Origin: Nocardia panacis
GTDB taxonomy: Bacteria > Actinomycetota > Actinomycetes > Mycobacteriales > Mycobacteriaceae
Assembly (NCBI RefSeq): GCF_003598715.1
Contig: NZ_QZFU01000036.1
Location: forward strand, 372,001-436,000
Reading direction: 5' to 3'
Length of the DNA stretch: 64,000 bases
Part shown: one piece after another, positions 1-8,306 of the stretch
How positions within the stretch are numbered: position 1 is the first letter of the stretch
Layout: each line of letters starts with the position of its first letter
Notes under the pieces: model-generated
Told to the model about the DNA's origin: nothing
Seen by the model: only the letters and a program-made list of their open reading frames with translations
Databases searched by the model: none
Translations under genes and position numbers: made by a program

Positions 1-1299
1 GTCGGCGAGCAGGTCGGCCCCGATCACCAGCGGGGGCAGCAGCCGGATGACATTGCCGTAGGTGCCGCAGGTCAGCGTCAGCACGCCCTGCGAAAGCGCT
101 TCGGCGGCAACGGCCTTGGCCAGTTCCGGTGCCGGATCGGTGCTGCCGGGGCGCACCAGTTCCACCGCGAGCATGGCCCCTCGACCGCGCACATCGCCGA
201 TGACCGGCGTCTCGGTCGCGAGCTCCCGTAGTCGGGGCAGCACGGCGACCTCGATCTCCCGCGCCCGCGCGGGCAGATCCAGCTCGCGCATGACGGCGAT
301 GGTGGCCGAGGCGGCCGCGCAGGCCACCGGGTTACCGCCGTAGGTGCCGCCGAGTCCGCCGGGATGCACCGCGTCCATCAGGTCGGCGCGACCGGTGACC
401 GCCGCCAGCGGCATCCCGCCCGCGATCCCCTTGGCCAGCGCGATCAGGTCGGGCACCACGCCCTCGTGCTCGCACGCGAACCACGCCCCGGTGCGGGCGA
501 ATCCGGTCTGCACCTCGTCGGCGATGAACACCACGCCGTGTGCGCGCGCCCAATCCGCCAGCGCGGCAAGGAATCCCGGCGCGGGCACAATGAATCCGCC
601 CTCGCCCTGGATGGGTTCGATGACAATGGCCGCCAGCGAGTCCACGCCGATCTGCGCCTCGATCCTGGAGATCGCCCGCCGCGCCGCCTGCGCGCCCGTC
701 AGGCCCGGCTCATCGCGGAACGGGTAGGACATCGGCATCCGGTAGATCTCCGGCGCGAACGGGCCGAACCGCGCCTTGTAGGGCATATTCTTCGCGGTCA
801 GCGCCATGGTCAGATTGGTGCGACCGTGATAGGCGTGATCGAAGGCCACCACCGCGGTGCGGCCGGTCGCCAAGCGCGCCACCTTGACCGCGTTCTCCAC
901 CGCTTCCGCGCCGGAATTGAACAGCACACTGCGCTTGTCGTGGGCGCCGGGGGTGCGCTCGGCGAGTTGCTCGGCCACTCGGACATACCCCTCGTAGGGA
1001 GTGACCATGAAACACGTATGCGTGAATCGGGCCGCCTGCTCGGCCACCGCCGCCGCCACCCGAGGATGCGAGGCGCCCACCGAGGTCACCGCGATACCGG
1101 AGCCGAGATCGATGAACGAATTGCCGTCCACGTCGACAAGGACGCCGCCGTCCGCGTCGGCCGCGTAAACCGGTGCGGTGGAACCGACTCCGGCGGCCAC
1201 GGCGGCGTCGCGGCGCGCGGCCAGTGCCGCCGAGCGCGGTCCGGGCAGCGGGGTGACCAGGGCGCGGCGTTGCGGTAGCCGATGGGTTGCGTCATGCAT
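1..1299 (-). CDS. gabT: 4-aminobutyrate aminotransferase, C-terminus cut by window edge
   Basis: PLP-dependent class III aminotransferase expected to convert GABA plus 2-oxoglutarate to succinic semialdehyde plus glutamate. Translating the minus strand from an ATG at 1299 gives 433 uninterrupted codons to base 1. Visible motifs are NSGAEAVENAVKVAR (PLP phosphate contact), FDHAYHGRTN, the IEPIQGEGGF loop, FIADEVQTGFARTG (the Asp that pairs with the PLP ring nitrogen) and ALAKGIAGGMPL with the Schiff-base lysine. Known GabT proteins are about 445-450 residues, so only the last 10-20 are missing. A GGAG Shine-Dalgarno lies about 10 nt before the ATG; an overlapping ATG at 1295 is in another frame. 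It is the third gene of an operon with the ALDH and permease, 74 nt after the permease stop. Family certain, GABA specificity very likely. Confidence 0.93.
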   Translation of the reverse strand, partial: MHDATHRLPQRRALVTPLPGPRSAALAARRDAAVAAGVGSTAPVYAADADGGVLVDVDGNSFIDLGSGIAVTSVGASHPRVAAAVAEQAARFTHTCFMVTPYEGYVRVAEQLAERTPGAHDKRSVLFNSGAEAVENAVKVARLATGRTAVVAFDHAYHGRTNLTMALTAKNMPYKARFGPFAPEIYRMPMSYPFRDEPGLTGAQAARRAISRIEAQIGVDSLAAIVIEPIQGEGGFIVPAPGFLAALADWARAHGVVFIADEVQTGFARTGAWFACEHEGVVPDLIALAKGIAGGMPLAAVTGRADLMDAVHPGGLGGTYGGNPVACAAASATIAVMRELDLPARAREIEVAVLPRLRELATETPVIGDVRGRGAMLAVELVRPGSTDPAPELAKAVAAEALSQGVLTLTCGTYGNVIRLLPPLVIGADLLAD

Positions 1300-1373
1300 T
1301 TCGAAGGGGTCTCCAGGTCGAGTCGAAGGGGAGAAGATCCGGGTGGGAAAATCGCGTGACAGCGGGTGCGAAA

Positions 1374-2900
1374 TCACAGCGCGGTGCGTGGATCCGGCGC
1401 GAGCGCCGCCTGCGTGGCGCGGAAGTACTGCGGCTGCCGCCAGCGCATGACCAGCATGAGCACCGCGCCGAGCAGCAGGATACCGAAGCTCATATAGAAC
1501 ACCAGCCCGATACCGCCGATCGACGCGCCGCTGCCCTTGGCCGGATTCATGCTCTCGCGCACCGAGGTCACGAATACGGCGGCCAACATGAGTCCGCCGC
1601 TCAGCGGGAACAGGAATTTGAAAACGAAATTGCGCGCACCGGTGAATAATTCGCGCCGGAAGTACCAGACGCAGGCGAACGCCGTGATGCCGTAGTACCA
1701 GCAGATCATGATACCCAGCGCCGCGACGGTATCCACCAGCACCCGCTGCGACAGCAGCGCCGCGGCGGTGTAGAACACACCGGTCACCACGCCGACCACG
1801 ATGGTTCCGAAGACCGGAGCCTGCGTGCGGGATCGCACCACGGCGAACCGCTTGGGGAACGCGCCGTACACGCCCATCGCCAGCAGTGTGCGCGCCACCG
1901 GAAGGAAGGTCGTCTGCAAGCTGGCCACGGCGGAGGCGAAGATGGCCAGTAGCAGCAGCGGTCCGGCCGGGCCGAGCACCGGATCGGCCAGCACCGCGAA
2001 GACATTGTCGGCATTGTGCGGATTGCCGAGTCCCACACCGTCTTCGCGCACACCGGCGTACATCATCACCGCGATCGTCACCAGCAGGTAGGTGATCAGA
2101 ATGGAGACCACGCACAGCAGCCCGGCCCGGCCGGGCACCCGATCCGGATCCTTGGACTCCTCCCCCAGGGTCAGGCAGGTATCCCAACCCCAGAAGGCGA
2201 AGATCGATCCGGTCACGCCGATCACGAAGGCGCTCACCGTGATTCCGGTGAACGGGTTGAGCCAGTCGAATTGGAAGCTCAGGTGCGCCGGTGCGTCGCC
2301 CGAGGTCACCTTCACCAGCGCCACCACCGCGAACACCAGCAGCACGATCAGTTGAAAGGCGACCATCACATACTGCAGGCGCTCGCTGGTGGTGATGCCG
2401 CGACCCGCCACGTACGTGGCCGCCGCGAGCAATGCGAGGGTGGTGAGAATGTTCACCACTTTGTTGTCGGCGACGTCGGCCAGTTCGGAGTAGCCCGAAA
2501 TCCGGGCCAGGAAAAGGTAGCCGAACTTCATGCCGATGGCGGAGAGGTTGGAAAGCACGATGGCGGAGGCCATCACCATCCCCCACCCCGCCATCCAGCC
2601 GACATACGGCCCGAATGCCTTGGCGGACCAGGTGAACGACGCGCCGCAGTCGGGCATGCGCGCATTCAACTCGCGATAGGCGTAGGCGGTCAGGAACATC
2701 GGGATGAACCCGGCGATGAGAATGGCGGGCATCTTCAACCCGACCGCGGCCACGATGAGGCCGATGCTGGTGGTCAGCGTATAGCCGGGGGCCACCGTCG
2801 AAATGCCGAGGATGGCACCGGAAATGGTCCCGATACGACCGGAGGCCAGCCCCTTGCCGCCGACCGGCCCCGCGTCATTGCGGGTCGTGGTGCTGCTAAT
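1374..2900 (-). CDS. APC-superfamily amino acid/amine permease, apparent ATT start
   Basis: Integral membrane transporter with about 12 hydrophobic segments, likely importing GABA, putrescine or a related amine because it lies between the ALDH and gabT genes. The first usual start in frame is GTG at 2795, but beginning there removes half of TM1. The 35 codons upstream are open and encode a typical APC N-terminus: a short polar leader, then RIGTISGAILGISTVAPGYT. No ATG, GTG or TTG occurs in that extension. A perfect AAGGAG (2915-2910) sits 9 nt before an in-frame ATT (2900-2898), so ATT is the best start, giving 508 aa. Expression is presumably from the shared divergent promoter upstream of the ALDH gene. 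Family is sure; substrate is inferred from context. Confidence 0.85.
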   Translation of the reverse strand: MSSTTTRNDAGPVGGKGLASGRIGTISGAILGISTVAPGYTLTTSIGLIVAAVGLKMPAILIAGFIPMFLTAYAYRELNARMPDCGASFTWSAKAFGPYVGWMAGWGMVMASAIVLSNLSAIGMKFGYLFLARISGYSELADVADNKVVNILTTLALLAAATYVAGRGITTSERLQYVMVAFQLIVLLVFAVVALVKVTSGDAPAHLSFQFDWLNPFTGITVSAFVIGVTGSIFAFWGWDTCLTLGEESKDPDRVPGRAGLLCVVSILITYLLVTIAVMMYAGVREDGVGLGNPHNADNVFAVLADPVLGPAGPLLLLAIFASAVASLQTTFLPVARTLLAMGVYGAFPKRFAVVRSRTQAPVFGTIVVGVVTGVFYTAAALLSQRVLVDTVAALGIMICWYYGITAFACVWYFRRELFTGARNFVFKFLFPLSGGLMLAAVFVTSVRESMNPAKGSGASIGGIGLVFYMSFGILLLGAVLMLVMRWRQPQYFRATQAALAPDPRTAL

Positions 2901-2987
2901 TGCTCTACTCTCCTTGCCTCACAACGGCTTTCGTCGACCATGCGGCGACCCGACCGCCCGATCGGGGGTCGGGTCGCGCGGCCGCGC

Positions 2988-4418
2988 TCAGTCGTGGGCG
3001 CTCATGACATGCTTGATCCGGGTGTACTCCTCGACGCTGTAGGCCGAGAGATCCTTGCCGTAACCGGAGTATTTGAAGCCGCCGTGCGGCATCTCGGCCA
3101 CCAGCGGAATATGGCAGTTCACCCATACCGCACCGAAATCCAGTGCGCGCGTGAACTTTTCAGCGATGGCATGGTTGCCGGTCCAAATACTGGACGCCAG
3201 TGCGTAGCGGACGTCGTTGGCCAGGGCAATGGCGTGCTCCGCGTCGGTGAACGGCTGCACCGTCAGCACCGGGCCGAAGGTTTCCTCCTGCACCAGCGCG
3301 TCGTGCTGACGCACACCGGTGACGATGGTGGGTTCGACGAAGAATCCCTTGTCGCCCAGGCGTTTTCCGCCGGTGACCACCGTGACGTGCGCGGGCAGCG
3401 CCGCGAGTTTGCCCAGCACCGCGTCGAAATGGCCGCGGTTGTTGAGCGGACCGTAGAAGCTGTCCGGATCATCCGGCAGACCGGGGCGCAGTTGCTCCGC
3501 GCACTTCGCCACCGCCGCGACGAATTCGTCGTGGATCGACTCGTGCACCAGCAGTCGGGTCGCGGCCGTGCAGTCCTGTCCGCCATTGAAGAAGGCCGCC
3601 TGCGCGATACCGAGCGCCGCCTTCTCGAGATCCGCGTCCGGGAACACTATCGCGGGGGCCTTACCGCCCAATTCGAGATGCGCGCGCTTGAGCTGCTGGG
3701 CCGCCGACCCGGCGACCGCGATTCCCGCCCGCACCGATCCGGTGATCGACACCAGGCCCGGCGTCGGATGGCGCACCAGCTCCGCACCCGTATTCGCGTC
3801 GCCGAGAACGACATTCAGCACACCATCGGGCAGGATGCCTTTGCTGATCCCGGCCAGCACCAACGTGCTCTCCGGCGTGGTGTCACTCGGCTTGAGCACG
3901 ATGGTGTTCCCTGCGGCCAGCGCGGGACCGATCTTCCAAATGGCCATCATGAACGGGTAGTTCCACGGCGTCACCTGCGCGACGACCCCGATCGGCTCAC
4001 GCCGGACATAGGAGGTGAAACCCTCCAGGTACTCACCGGCGGCACGCCCTTCGAGCAGACGCGCGGCGCCGGCGAAGAAGCGGAGCTGATCCGCGCCGAC
4101 CGCCACCTCCTCCGCGGCGACGACCGCCGCGGGCTGACCCGTATTGCGGCATTGCGCGGCGACGATCTCGGCACTGTGCGCCTCGACGGCGTCGGCCAGC
4201 CGCAGCAGCGCCTTCTGCCGCACGCTCGGAGTCGTGCGACCCCAGGACGCGAAAGCGCGCTCGGCCGCCCGCATGGCGGCGTCGACATCGGCGCCGGTGG
4301 AGATCGGCGACCGCGCGAGGACGCTTTCGTCGACCGGGTTCACCAACTCCAGGGTTTCGGTGGCTCCAGAGGCCACGAACGCGCCGTCGATGTAGTTCTC
4401 GAGTACTGGACCCGACAT
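2988..4418 (-). CDS. NAD-dependent aldehyde dehydrogenase, aminobutyraldehyde dehydrogenase-like
   Basis: Soluble ALDH of 476 aa. It shows VTPWNYPFMMAIWK (catalytic Asn region), ELGGKAPAIVFPDAD with the general-base Glu, FFNGGQDCTAATRLLV with the nucleophilic Cys, and the EETFGPV cofactor motif. The whole-protein pattern is closest to gamma-aminobutyraldehyde dehydrogenase (PatD/YdcW type), which makes GABA from 4-aminobutanal; succinic semialdehyde dehydrogenase is the alternative. The frame is open up to 4490, but the ATG at 4418, preceded by GGTGA at good spacing, gives the usual length. It is the first gene of the ALDH-permease-gabT operon and is divergent from the PucR regulator; the 134-nt gap holds a perfect palindrome. 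Confidence 0.9.
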   Translation of the reverse strand: MSGPVLENYIDGAFVASGATETLELVNPVDESVLARSPISTGADVDAAMRAAERAFASWGRTTPSVRQKALLRLADAVEAHSAEIVAAQCRNTGQPAAVVAAEEVAVGADQLRFFAGAARLLEGRAAGEYLEGFTSYVRREPIGVVAQVTPWNYPFMMAIWKIGPALAAGNTIVLKPSDTTPESTLVLAGISKGILPDGVLNVVLGDANTGAELVRHPTPGLVSITGSVRAGIAVAGSAAQQLKRAHLELGGKAPAIVFPDADLEKAALGIAQAAFFNGGQDCTAATRLLVHESIHDEFVAAVAKCAEQLRPGLPDDPDSFYGPLNNRGHFDAVLGKLAALPAHVTVVTGGKRLGDKGFFVEPTIVTGVRQHDALVQEETFGPVLTVQPFTDAEHAIALANDVRYALASSIWTGNHAIAEKFTRALDFGAVWVNCHIPLVAEMPHGGFKYSGYGKDLSAYSVEEYTRIKHVMSAHD

Positions 4419-4469
4419 GTATTCACCGTCCATCCATCCGACTGTGATGCGCAGTTTGTCCGGCCACAA

Positions 4470-4487
4470 GTGTGCGGTCCCGCACAC
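4470..4487. promoter_or_regulatory. 8-2-8 palindrome between divergent ALDH operon and pucR-type gene
   Basis: GTGTGCGG-TC-CCGCACAC is a perfect inverted repeat in the 134-nt divergent intergenic region. It is a candidate operator for the PucR-family regulator that starts at 4553 and for the ALDH-permease-gabT operon. Confidence 0.55.
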
Positions 4488-4552
4488 CACCCCTCCCCCT
4501 GCCTAAATGTCCAACCACACAATTCGGACTCGCCGTTTTGTACAGTCGGGCG

Positions 4553-6064
4553 ATGTTCGTCTCCATCGAATGGGTGCTCGCCCAGCCGGAATTCGCCGCC
4601 CGACTGCGCGGCGGCGCGGCCGGGCTGCGCCGCGGCATCGACCTCGTCGTCACCAGCGAACTCGAGGATCCCTGCCGCTGGCTCTCCGGCGGGGAACTGG
4701 TGCTCACCACCGGGATGCGACTACCGGACACACCCGAACGTCGCGCCGCCTACCTGCGCGAACTGGACCAATGCGGTGTCGCCGGACTCGGTTTCGGCAT
4801 CGGACTCACCCACGCCGAAGTGCCGAGGGATCTGGTGCGCGCCGCCGACGCGATCGGGCTGCCACTGCTCGAGGTGCCGTTACGGATTCCCTTCGCGGCC
4901 ATCGTCAAAAGGGTCAGCGCGCGCATCGCCGAATTGCGCTACGACGCGGTGCTGCGCGCCGCTGCGGCCCAGCCGCGCATGACCAGGGCGCTCATCCGAT
5001 CCGGGGCGCACGCCATCGTGGCCGAACTGGCCCGATCGTTGGCGGCGACGGTGCTGGTGCTCGATCCGGCGGGCGAGGTCATCGAATATCGGCCAGGCCC
5101 ACCGGATCCCGAACTGATGCGGGCCGCGCGGGCCGCGACCGGGACGGCGGCCGGCGGGGTGCGCACCGAACCGTCGGGGGCCTCGATCACCCACCAGCGC
5201 ATCGGCGTCGGGCGCCAACATCACGGCGATCTGGTGGTGATCAGTCCGACCGCACTCGGACACGTCGACCAGATCCTGCTCGGACACGCCAATTCGCTGC
5301 TGGCCCTCGACTTCGAGAAGCCCGCCCGACTGCAAGACGCGCGCCACCGGCTGAACAGCCAGGCACTGGCGCTGCTGCTCGGCGCGGAAACCGATCCCGA
5401 ACCCGCCTGGACCCAGCTCGCCCAAGCGGCCGACGCGGCGGGCCGCATCCGGGTGCTCGCGGTCGACTGCGATACCGCCGAGGCCGCCGAAGAAGCGCGA
5501 AACGCGATCGAGGACGCGGTGATTCGCGCCGGACACCCCCTATTCCTGCATTGCGACGCATCCGAACTGCTCGCCGTGCTCCCCGCCTCGGGCGCCGCGC
5601 TCGCGCAGCGCAGCGCCCACGACATTGTCGGCGGCGCCCGGCGTTTCCTGCGTTTCGGCCTGGGCCGCGCGCATCCGGTCCGGGAACTAGCCACCGCCGT
5701 CTCGGGCGCCAGACTCGCCGCCTCCGCCGCCACCCGAGGCGGGCCTGCCGCCGAATTCGGCACCCCCACCGGCGAATCCCTCCTGTCACACGACGCCACC
5801 CGACAACTGCTCGCCACCATGGCCGCCACCCTGCTCGCCCCCGTCATCGACCACGACCGCACCCACGCCACCCCCCTGCTCCCCACCCTGCGCGCCTACC
5901 TCGAGGGCAACGGCCACTGGGAATCCGCCGCCGCCTGCCTCGGCATCCACCGCCACACCCTCCGCAACCGGATGACCACCATCCGCCACCTACTGTCCTG
6001 CGACCTCGACGACGCCCGCATCCGCGCCGAGCTCCTGCTGACCCTCCTCGCCGCCGACCACTGA
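4553..6064 (+). CDS. PucR-family transcriptional regulator
   Basis: 503-aa regulator. The N-terminal half (about residues 8-130) has the PucR purine-catabolism-type domain (DLVVTSELEDPCRWLSGGEL, LTTGMRLPD). The C-terminus (about 440-500) has the PucR helix-turn-helix: YLEGNGHWESAAACLGIHRH followed by TLRNRM. The ATG at 4553 is the natural start; the open frame above it is non-family sequence. It is transcribed divergently from the ALDH-permease-gabT operon, so it is probably the activator that senses a polyamine, GABA or an intermediate. The effector cannot be read from sequence. Confidence 0.88.
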   Translation: MFVSIEWVLAQPEFAARLRGGAAGLRRGIDLVVTSELEDPCRWLSGGELVLTTGMRLPDTPERRAAYLRELDQCGVAGLGFGIGLTHAEVPRDLVRAADAIGLPLLEVPLRIPFAAIVKRVSARIAELRYDAVLRAAAAQPRMTRALIRSGAHAIVAELARSLAATVLVLDPAGEVIEYRPGPPDPELMRAARAATGTAAGGVRTEPSGASITHQRIGVGRQHHGDLVVISPTALGHVDQILLGHANSLLALDFEKPARLQDARHRLNSQALALLLGAETDPEPAWTQLAQAADAAGRIRVLAVDCDTAEAAEEARNAIEDAVIRAGHPLFLHCDASELLAVLPASGAALAQRSAHDIVGGARRFLRFGLGRAHPVRELATAVSGARLAASAATRGGPAAEFGTPTGESLLSHDATRQLLATMAATLLAPVIDHDRTHATPLLPTLRAYLEGNGHWESAAACLGIHRHTLRNRMTTIRHLLSCDLDDARIRAELLLTLLAADH

Positions 6065-6072
6065 ACCCGCCA

Positions 6073-6121
6073 CGACGGATTTCATGATCGGCTCGCGAAA
6101 GTCGACGGATTTCGTTGTTCG
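6073..6121. promoter_or_regulatory. two direct CGACGGATTTC boxes upstream of Lrp gene
   Basis: CGACGGATTTC occurs at 6073-6083 and again at 6103-6113, 30 nt apart (about three helical turns). The second copy extends to CGACGGATTTCGTTGTTCG (6103-6121). Its reverse complement recurs just after the Lrp gene (6683-6701), and a shorter copy lies at 10727-10738. They are candidate sites for the adjacent Lrp-family protein. Confidence 0.5.
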
Positions 6122-6205
6122 GGCCGCCGCCGGTCGCCGATGGAGCACCGAACACACCCGCCGAGGCGATTGTTCGGCGCCGCTCGGGGCGGCAGGATGC
6201 CGGGG

Positions 6206-6685
6206 GTGAGTGAGCAGGAAGTCAATCGGACGGCGGCGCCGGTGTTGGATCCGATCAACAAGCGGATCATCGCGCAGTTACAGGAGGACGGGCGGCGGCC
6301 GTACGCGGCGATCGGGAAGGCCGTCGGGCTCTCGGAGGCGGCGGTGCGGCAGCGGGTGCAGCGGCTCTCCGACGCCGGGGTGATCCAGATCGTCGCGGTC
6401 TCGGATCCGTTGCAGGTCGGGCTGTTTCGGCAGGCGATGATCGCGGTCACGGTGGACGGCCCGCTCGGGCCGGTCGCCGAGGCGCTGGCCGCCATGGACG
6501 AGATCACCTACGTGGTCGAGTGCGCGGGCCGCTACGACATCCTCTGCGAGGCGGTCTGCGCCGACGACGCCGCGCTGCTGGATCTGGTGTCGAATCGGCT
6601 GCGCGGGCTGCCGCAGGTCCGGCACGCCGAGATCATGGTCTACCTCAAGCTGCGCAAGCAGACCTACCGCTGGGGTTCGCACTGA
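6206..6685 (+). CDS. Lrp/AsnC-family transcriptional regulator
   Basis: About 159 aa. The N-terminal winged helix (LDPINKRIIAQLQEDGRRPY, AIGKAVGLSEAAVRQRVQRL) is followed by the RAM/AsnC ligand-binding domain (FRQAMIAVTVDG through AEIMVYLKLRKQTYRWGSH). The GTG at 6206 is preferred because an AGG lies 9 nt upstream, whereas the nearby ATG at 6197 directly abuts that AGG. These proteins form octamers that bind amino acids or amines. It lies immediately upstream of an omega-aminotransferase gene, with nested palindromes between them, which suggests local control of that gene. Similar repeats flank the Lrp gene itself, suggesting autoregulation. Confidence 0.88.
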   Translation: MSEQEVNRTAAPVLDPINKRIIAQLQEDGRRPYAAIGKAVGLSEAAVRQRVQRLSDAGVIQIVAVSDPLQVGLFRQAMIAVTVDGPLGPVAEALAAMDEITYVVECAGRYDILCEAVCADDAALLDLVSNRLRGLPQVRHAEIMVYLKLRKQTYRWGSH

Positions 6686-6701
6686 ACAACGAAATCCGTA
6701 G
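6683..6701. promoter_or_regulatory. inverted copy of the Lrp-gene box
   Basis: TGAACAACGAAATCCGTAG matches the reverse complement of 6103-6121 at 17 of 19 positions and overlaps the Lrp stop codon. A shorter copy, CGAAATCCGTAG, lies at 10727-10738. Together with 6073-6121 it brackets the Lrp gene. Confidence 0.5.
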
Positions 6702-6717
6702 CAAGATCGCAGTGCGG

Positions 6718-6781
6718 CAACTATTTGTCGCGGTTGCAAGCCCAGAGACAACCGATTCGGTTGCACATCCGGAAATAGTTG
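6718..6781. promoter_or_regulatory. nested inverted repeats before aminotransferase gene
   Basis: The outer arms CAACTATTT (6718-6726) and AAATAGTTG (6773-6781) enclose a perfect 7-1-7 palindrome, CAACCGA-T-TCGGTTG (6749-6763). The sequence is A/T-richer than its surroundings and ends 76 nt before the aminotransferase ATG. It is a likely regulator-binding region for the omega-aminotransferase promoter. Confidence 0.55.
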
Positions 6782-6857
6782 TGGCATAAACGGAGGTACC
6801 GAACCCCGGCGCAGCGGCCGGGGCGCGATTCGGTTCATCCGCTAGGAGTCCGCAACC

Positions 6858-8240
6858 ATGACCGTCACCGAGCAACCCGCCACTACCGAACGCAGCGCGC
6901 GGATCATCCGCGACAACATGTTCCTGCACTTCACCCCGCACACCGGCCTGACCGGGGACGATATCCCGGTGATCGTGCGCGGTGAGGGCGCCTACGTCTA
7001 CGACGCCGCAGGACGCCGCTACCTCGACGGTCTGGCGGGTCTGTTCGCAGGCCAGATCGGCCACGGCCGCGACGAGTTGGCCGCGGCCGCCGCCCGCCAA
7101 ACCAAGGAACTGGCCTACTTCCCGCTGTGGGGCTACGCCCATCCCACCGCCATCGATCTGGCCGAGCGCCTCGCCGAGGCCGCTCCCGGCGAACTGAATC
7201 GCGCCTTCTTCACCGTCAGCGGCGGCGAATCCGTCGAGACCGCGTGGAAGCTGATCCGGCAGTACTTCAAAGCCACCGGCCGACCCACCAAGCACAAGGT
7301 GATCAGCCGGTCGCTGGCCTACCACGGCACCTCCATGGGCGCGCTGTCCATCACCGGAATCCCCGGCGCGAAATCCGAATTCGAACCCCTCGTCCCCAGC
7401 ACCATGCGGGTGCCGCACACCAACTTCTACCGCGCCACCGAACACGCCGACGACTACGCGGCGTTCGGACTCTGGGCCGCCGACCGGATCGAGGAGGCCA
7501 TTGTCTTCGAGGGCGCCGAGACCGTCGCGGCCGTCTTCCTCGAACCGGTCCAGAACACCGGCGGCTGCTTCGTGCCGCCGCCCAACTACTTCCAGCGGGT
7601 CCGCGAGATCTGCGACCGCCACGACGTCCTGCTGGTCTCCGACGAGACCATCTGCGCCTTCGGCCGCATCGGCTACGACTTCGGCGCCAAGCGCTTCGGC
7701 TACCAGCCCGACCTCATCACCACCGCCAAGGGCCTCACCTCCGGGTACGCCCCGCTCGGCGTGGTCATGCTCGGCGACCGGATCATGGAGCCGTTCCTCA
7801 ATGGCTCGACATTCCTGCACGGCTCCACCTATGGCGGACACCCGGTCTCGTGCGCGGTCGCCCTCGCCAACCTCGACGTGATCGAGCGCGAGAACATCTA
7901 CGGCCACGTCCTGGCCACCGAGGACGCCTTCCGAACCACTCTGGAAAAGCTCTACGACCTGCCGATCGTCGGCGATGTGCGCGGCACCGGCTACTTCTAC
8001 GCGGTGGAACTGGTCAAGGACAGGACCACCAAGGAGAAGTTCACCGACGAGGACGCCACCCGCATCCTCAAGGGGCACGTCTCCAAGGCCCTGTTCGAGG
8101 CGGGTCTGCACTGCCGCGCCGACGACCGGGCCGAACCGGTCATCCAGCTCGCGCCGCCGCTGATCTGCGAGCAGGCGCAGTTCGACGAGATGGAGCAGGC
8201 GCTGCGCTTCGCACTGACGGGGGCGCAGGAACTGCTCTGA
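6858..8240 (+). CDS. class III omega-aminotransferase, SpuC/polyamine-type
   Basis: 460-aa PLP enzyme. It shows FFTVSGGESVETAWKLIRQY, SLAYHGTSMGALSITG, LEPVQNTGGCFVPPPNY, VSDETICAFGRIGYDFG (the Asp for PLP) and TTAKGLTSGYAPLG with the Schiff-base lysine. The overall layout resembles pyruvate-dependent polyamine and omega-amino acid transaminases such as SpuC more than GabT, so putrescine or another diamine is a reasonable amino donor. GGAG lies 10 nt before the ATG. It is downstream of the Lrp regulator. With the ALDH and GabT at 1-4418 it would complete putrescine to 4-aminobutanal to GABA to succinic semialdehyde. The substrate is inferred. Confidence 0.88.
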   Translation: MTVTEQPATTERSARIIRDNMFLHFTPHTGLTGDDIPVIVRGEGAYVYDAAGRRYLDGLAGLFAGQIGHGRDELAAAAARQTKELAYFPLWGYAHPTAIDLAERLAEAAPGELNRAFFTVSGGESVETAWKLIRQYFKATGRPTKHKVISRSLAYHGTSMGALSITGIPGAKSEFEPLVPSTMRVPHTNFYRATEHADDYAAFGLWAADRIEEAIVFEGAETVAAVFLEPVQNTGGCFVPPPNYFQRVREICDRHDVLLVSDETICAFGRIGYDFGAKRFGYQPDLITTAKGLTSGYAPLGVVMLGDRIMEPFLNGSTFLHGSTYGGHPVSCAVALANLDVIERENIYGHVLATEDAFRTTLEKLYDLPIVGDVRGTGYFYAVELVKDRTTKEKFTDEDATRILKGHVSKALFEAGLHCRADDRAEPVIQLAPPLICEQAQFDEMEQALRFALTGAQELL

Positions 8241-8306
8241 ACCTTCGAGGTCGCCGGGGCGAGATGGGCTGATCCCGCCGCCGCGCCTCGGTCGCCGCAC
8301 GTGCCG

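Noticed and set aside
2016..4982. 988-codon open frame on the + strand
   Set aside because: It lies antisense to the permease and ALDH genes, whose motifs and starts are clear; its translation is His/Arg/Gly-rich with no domains, an effect of the high GC content.
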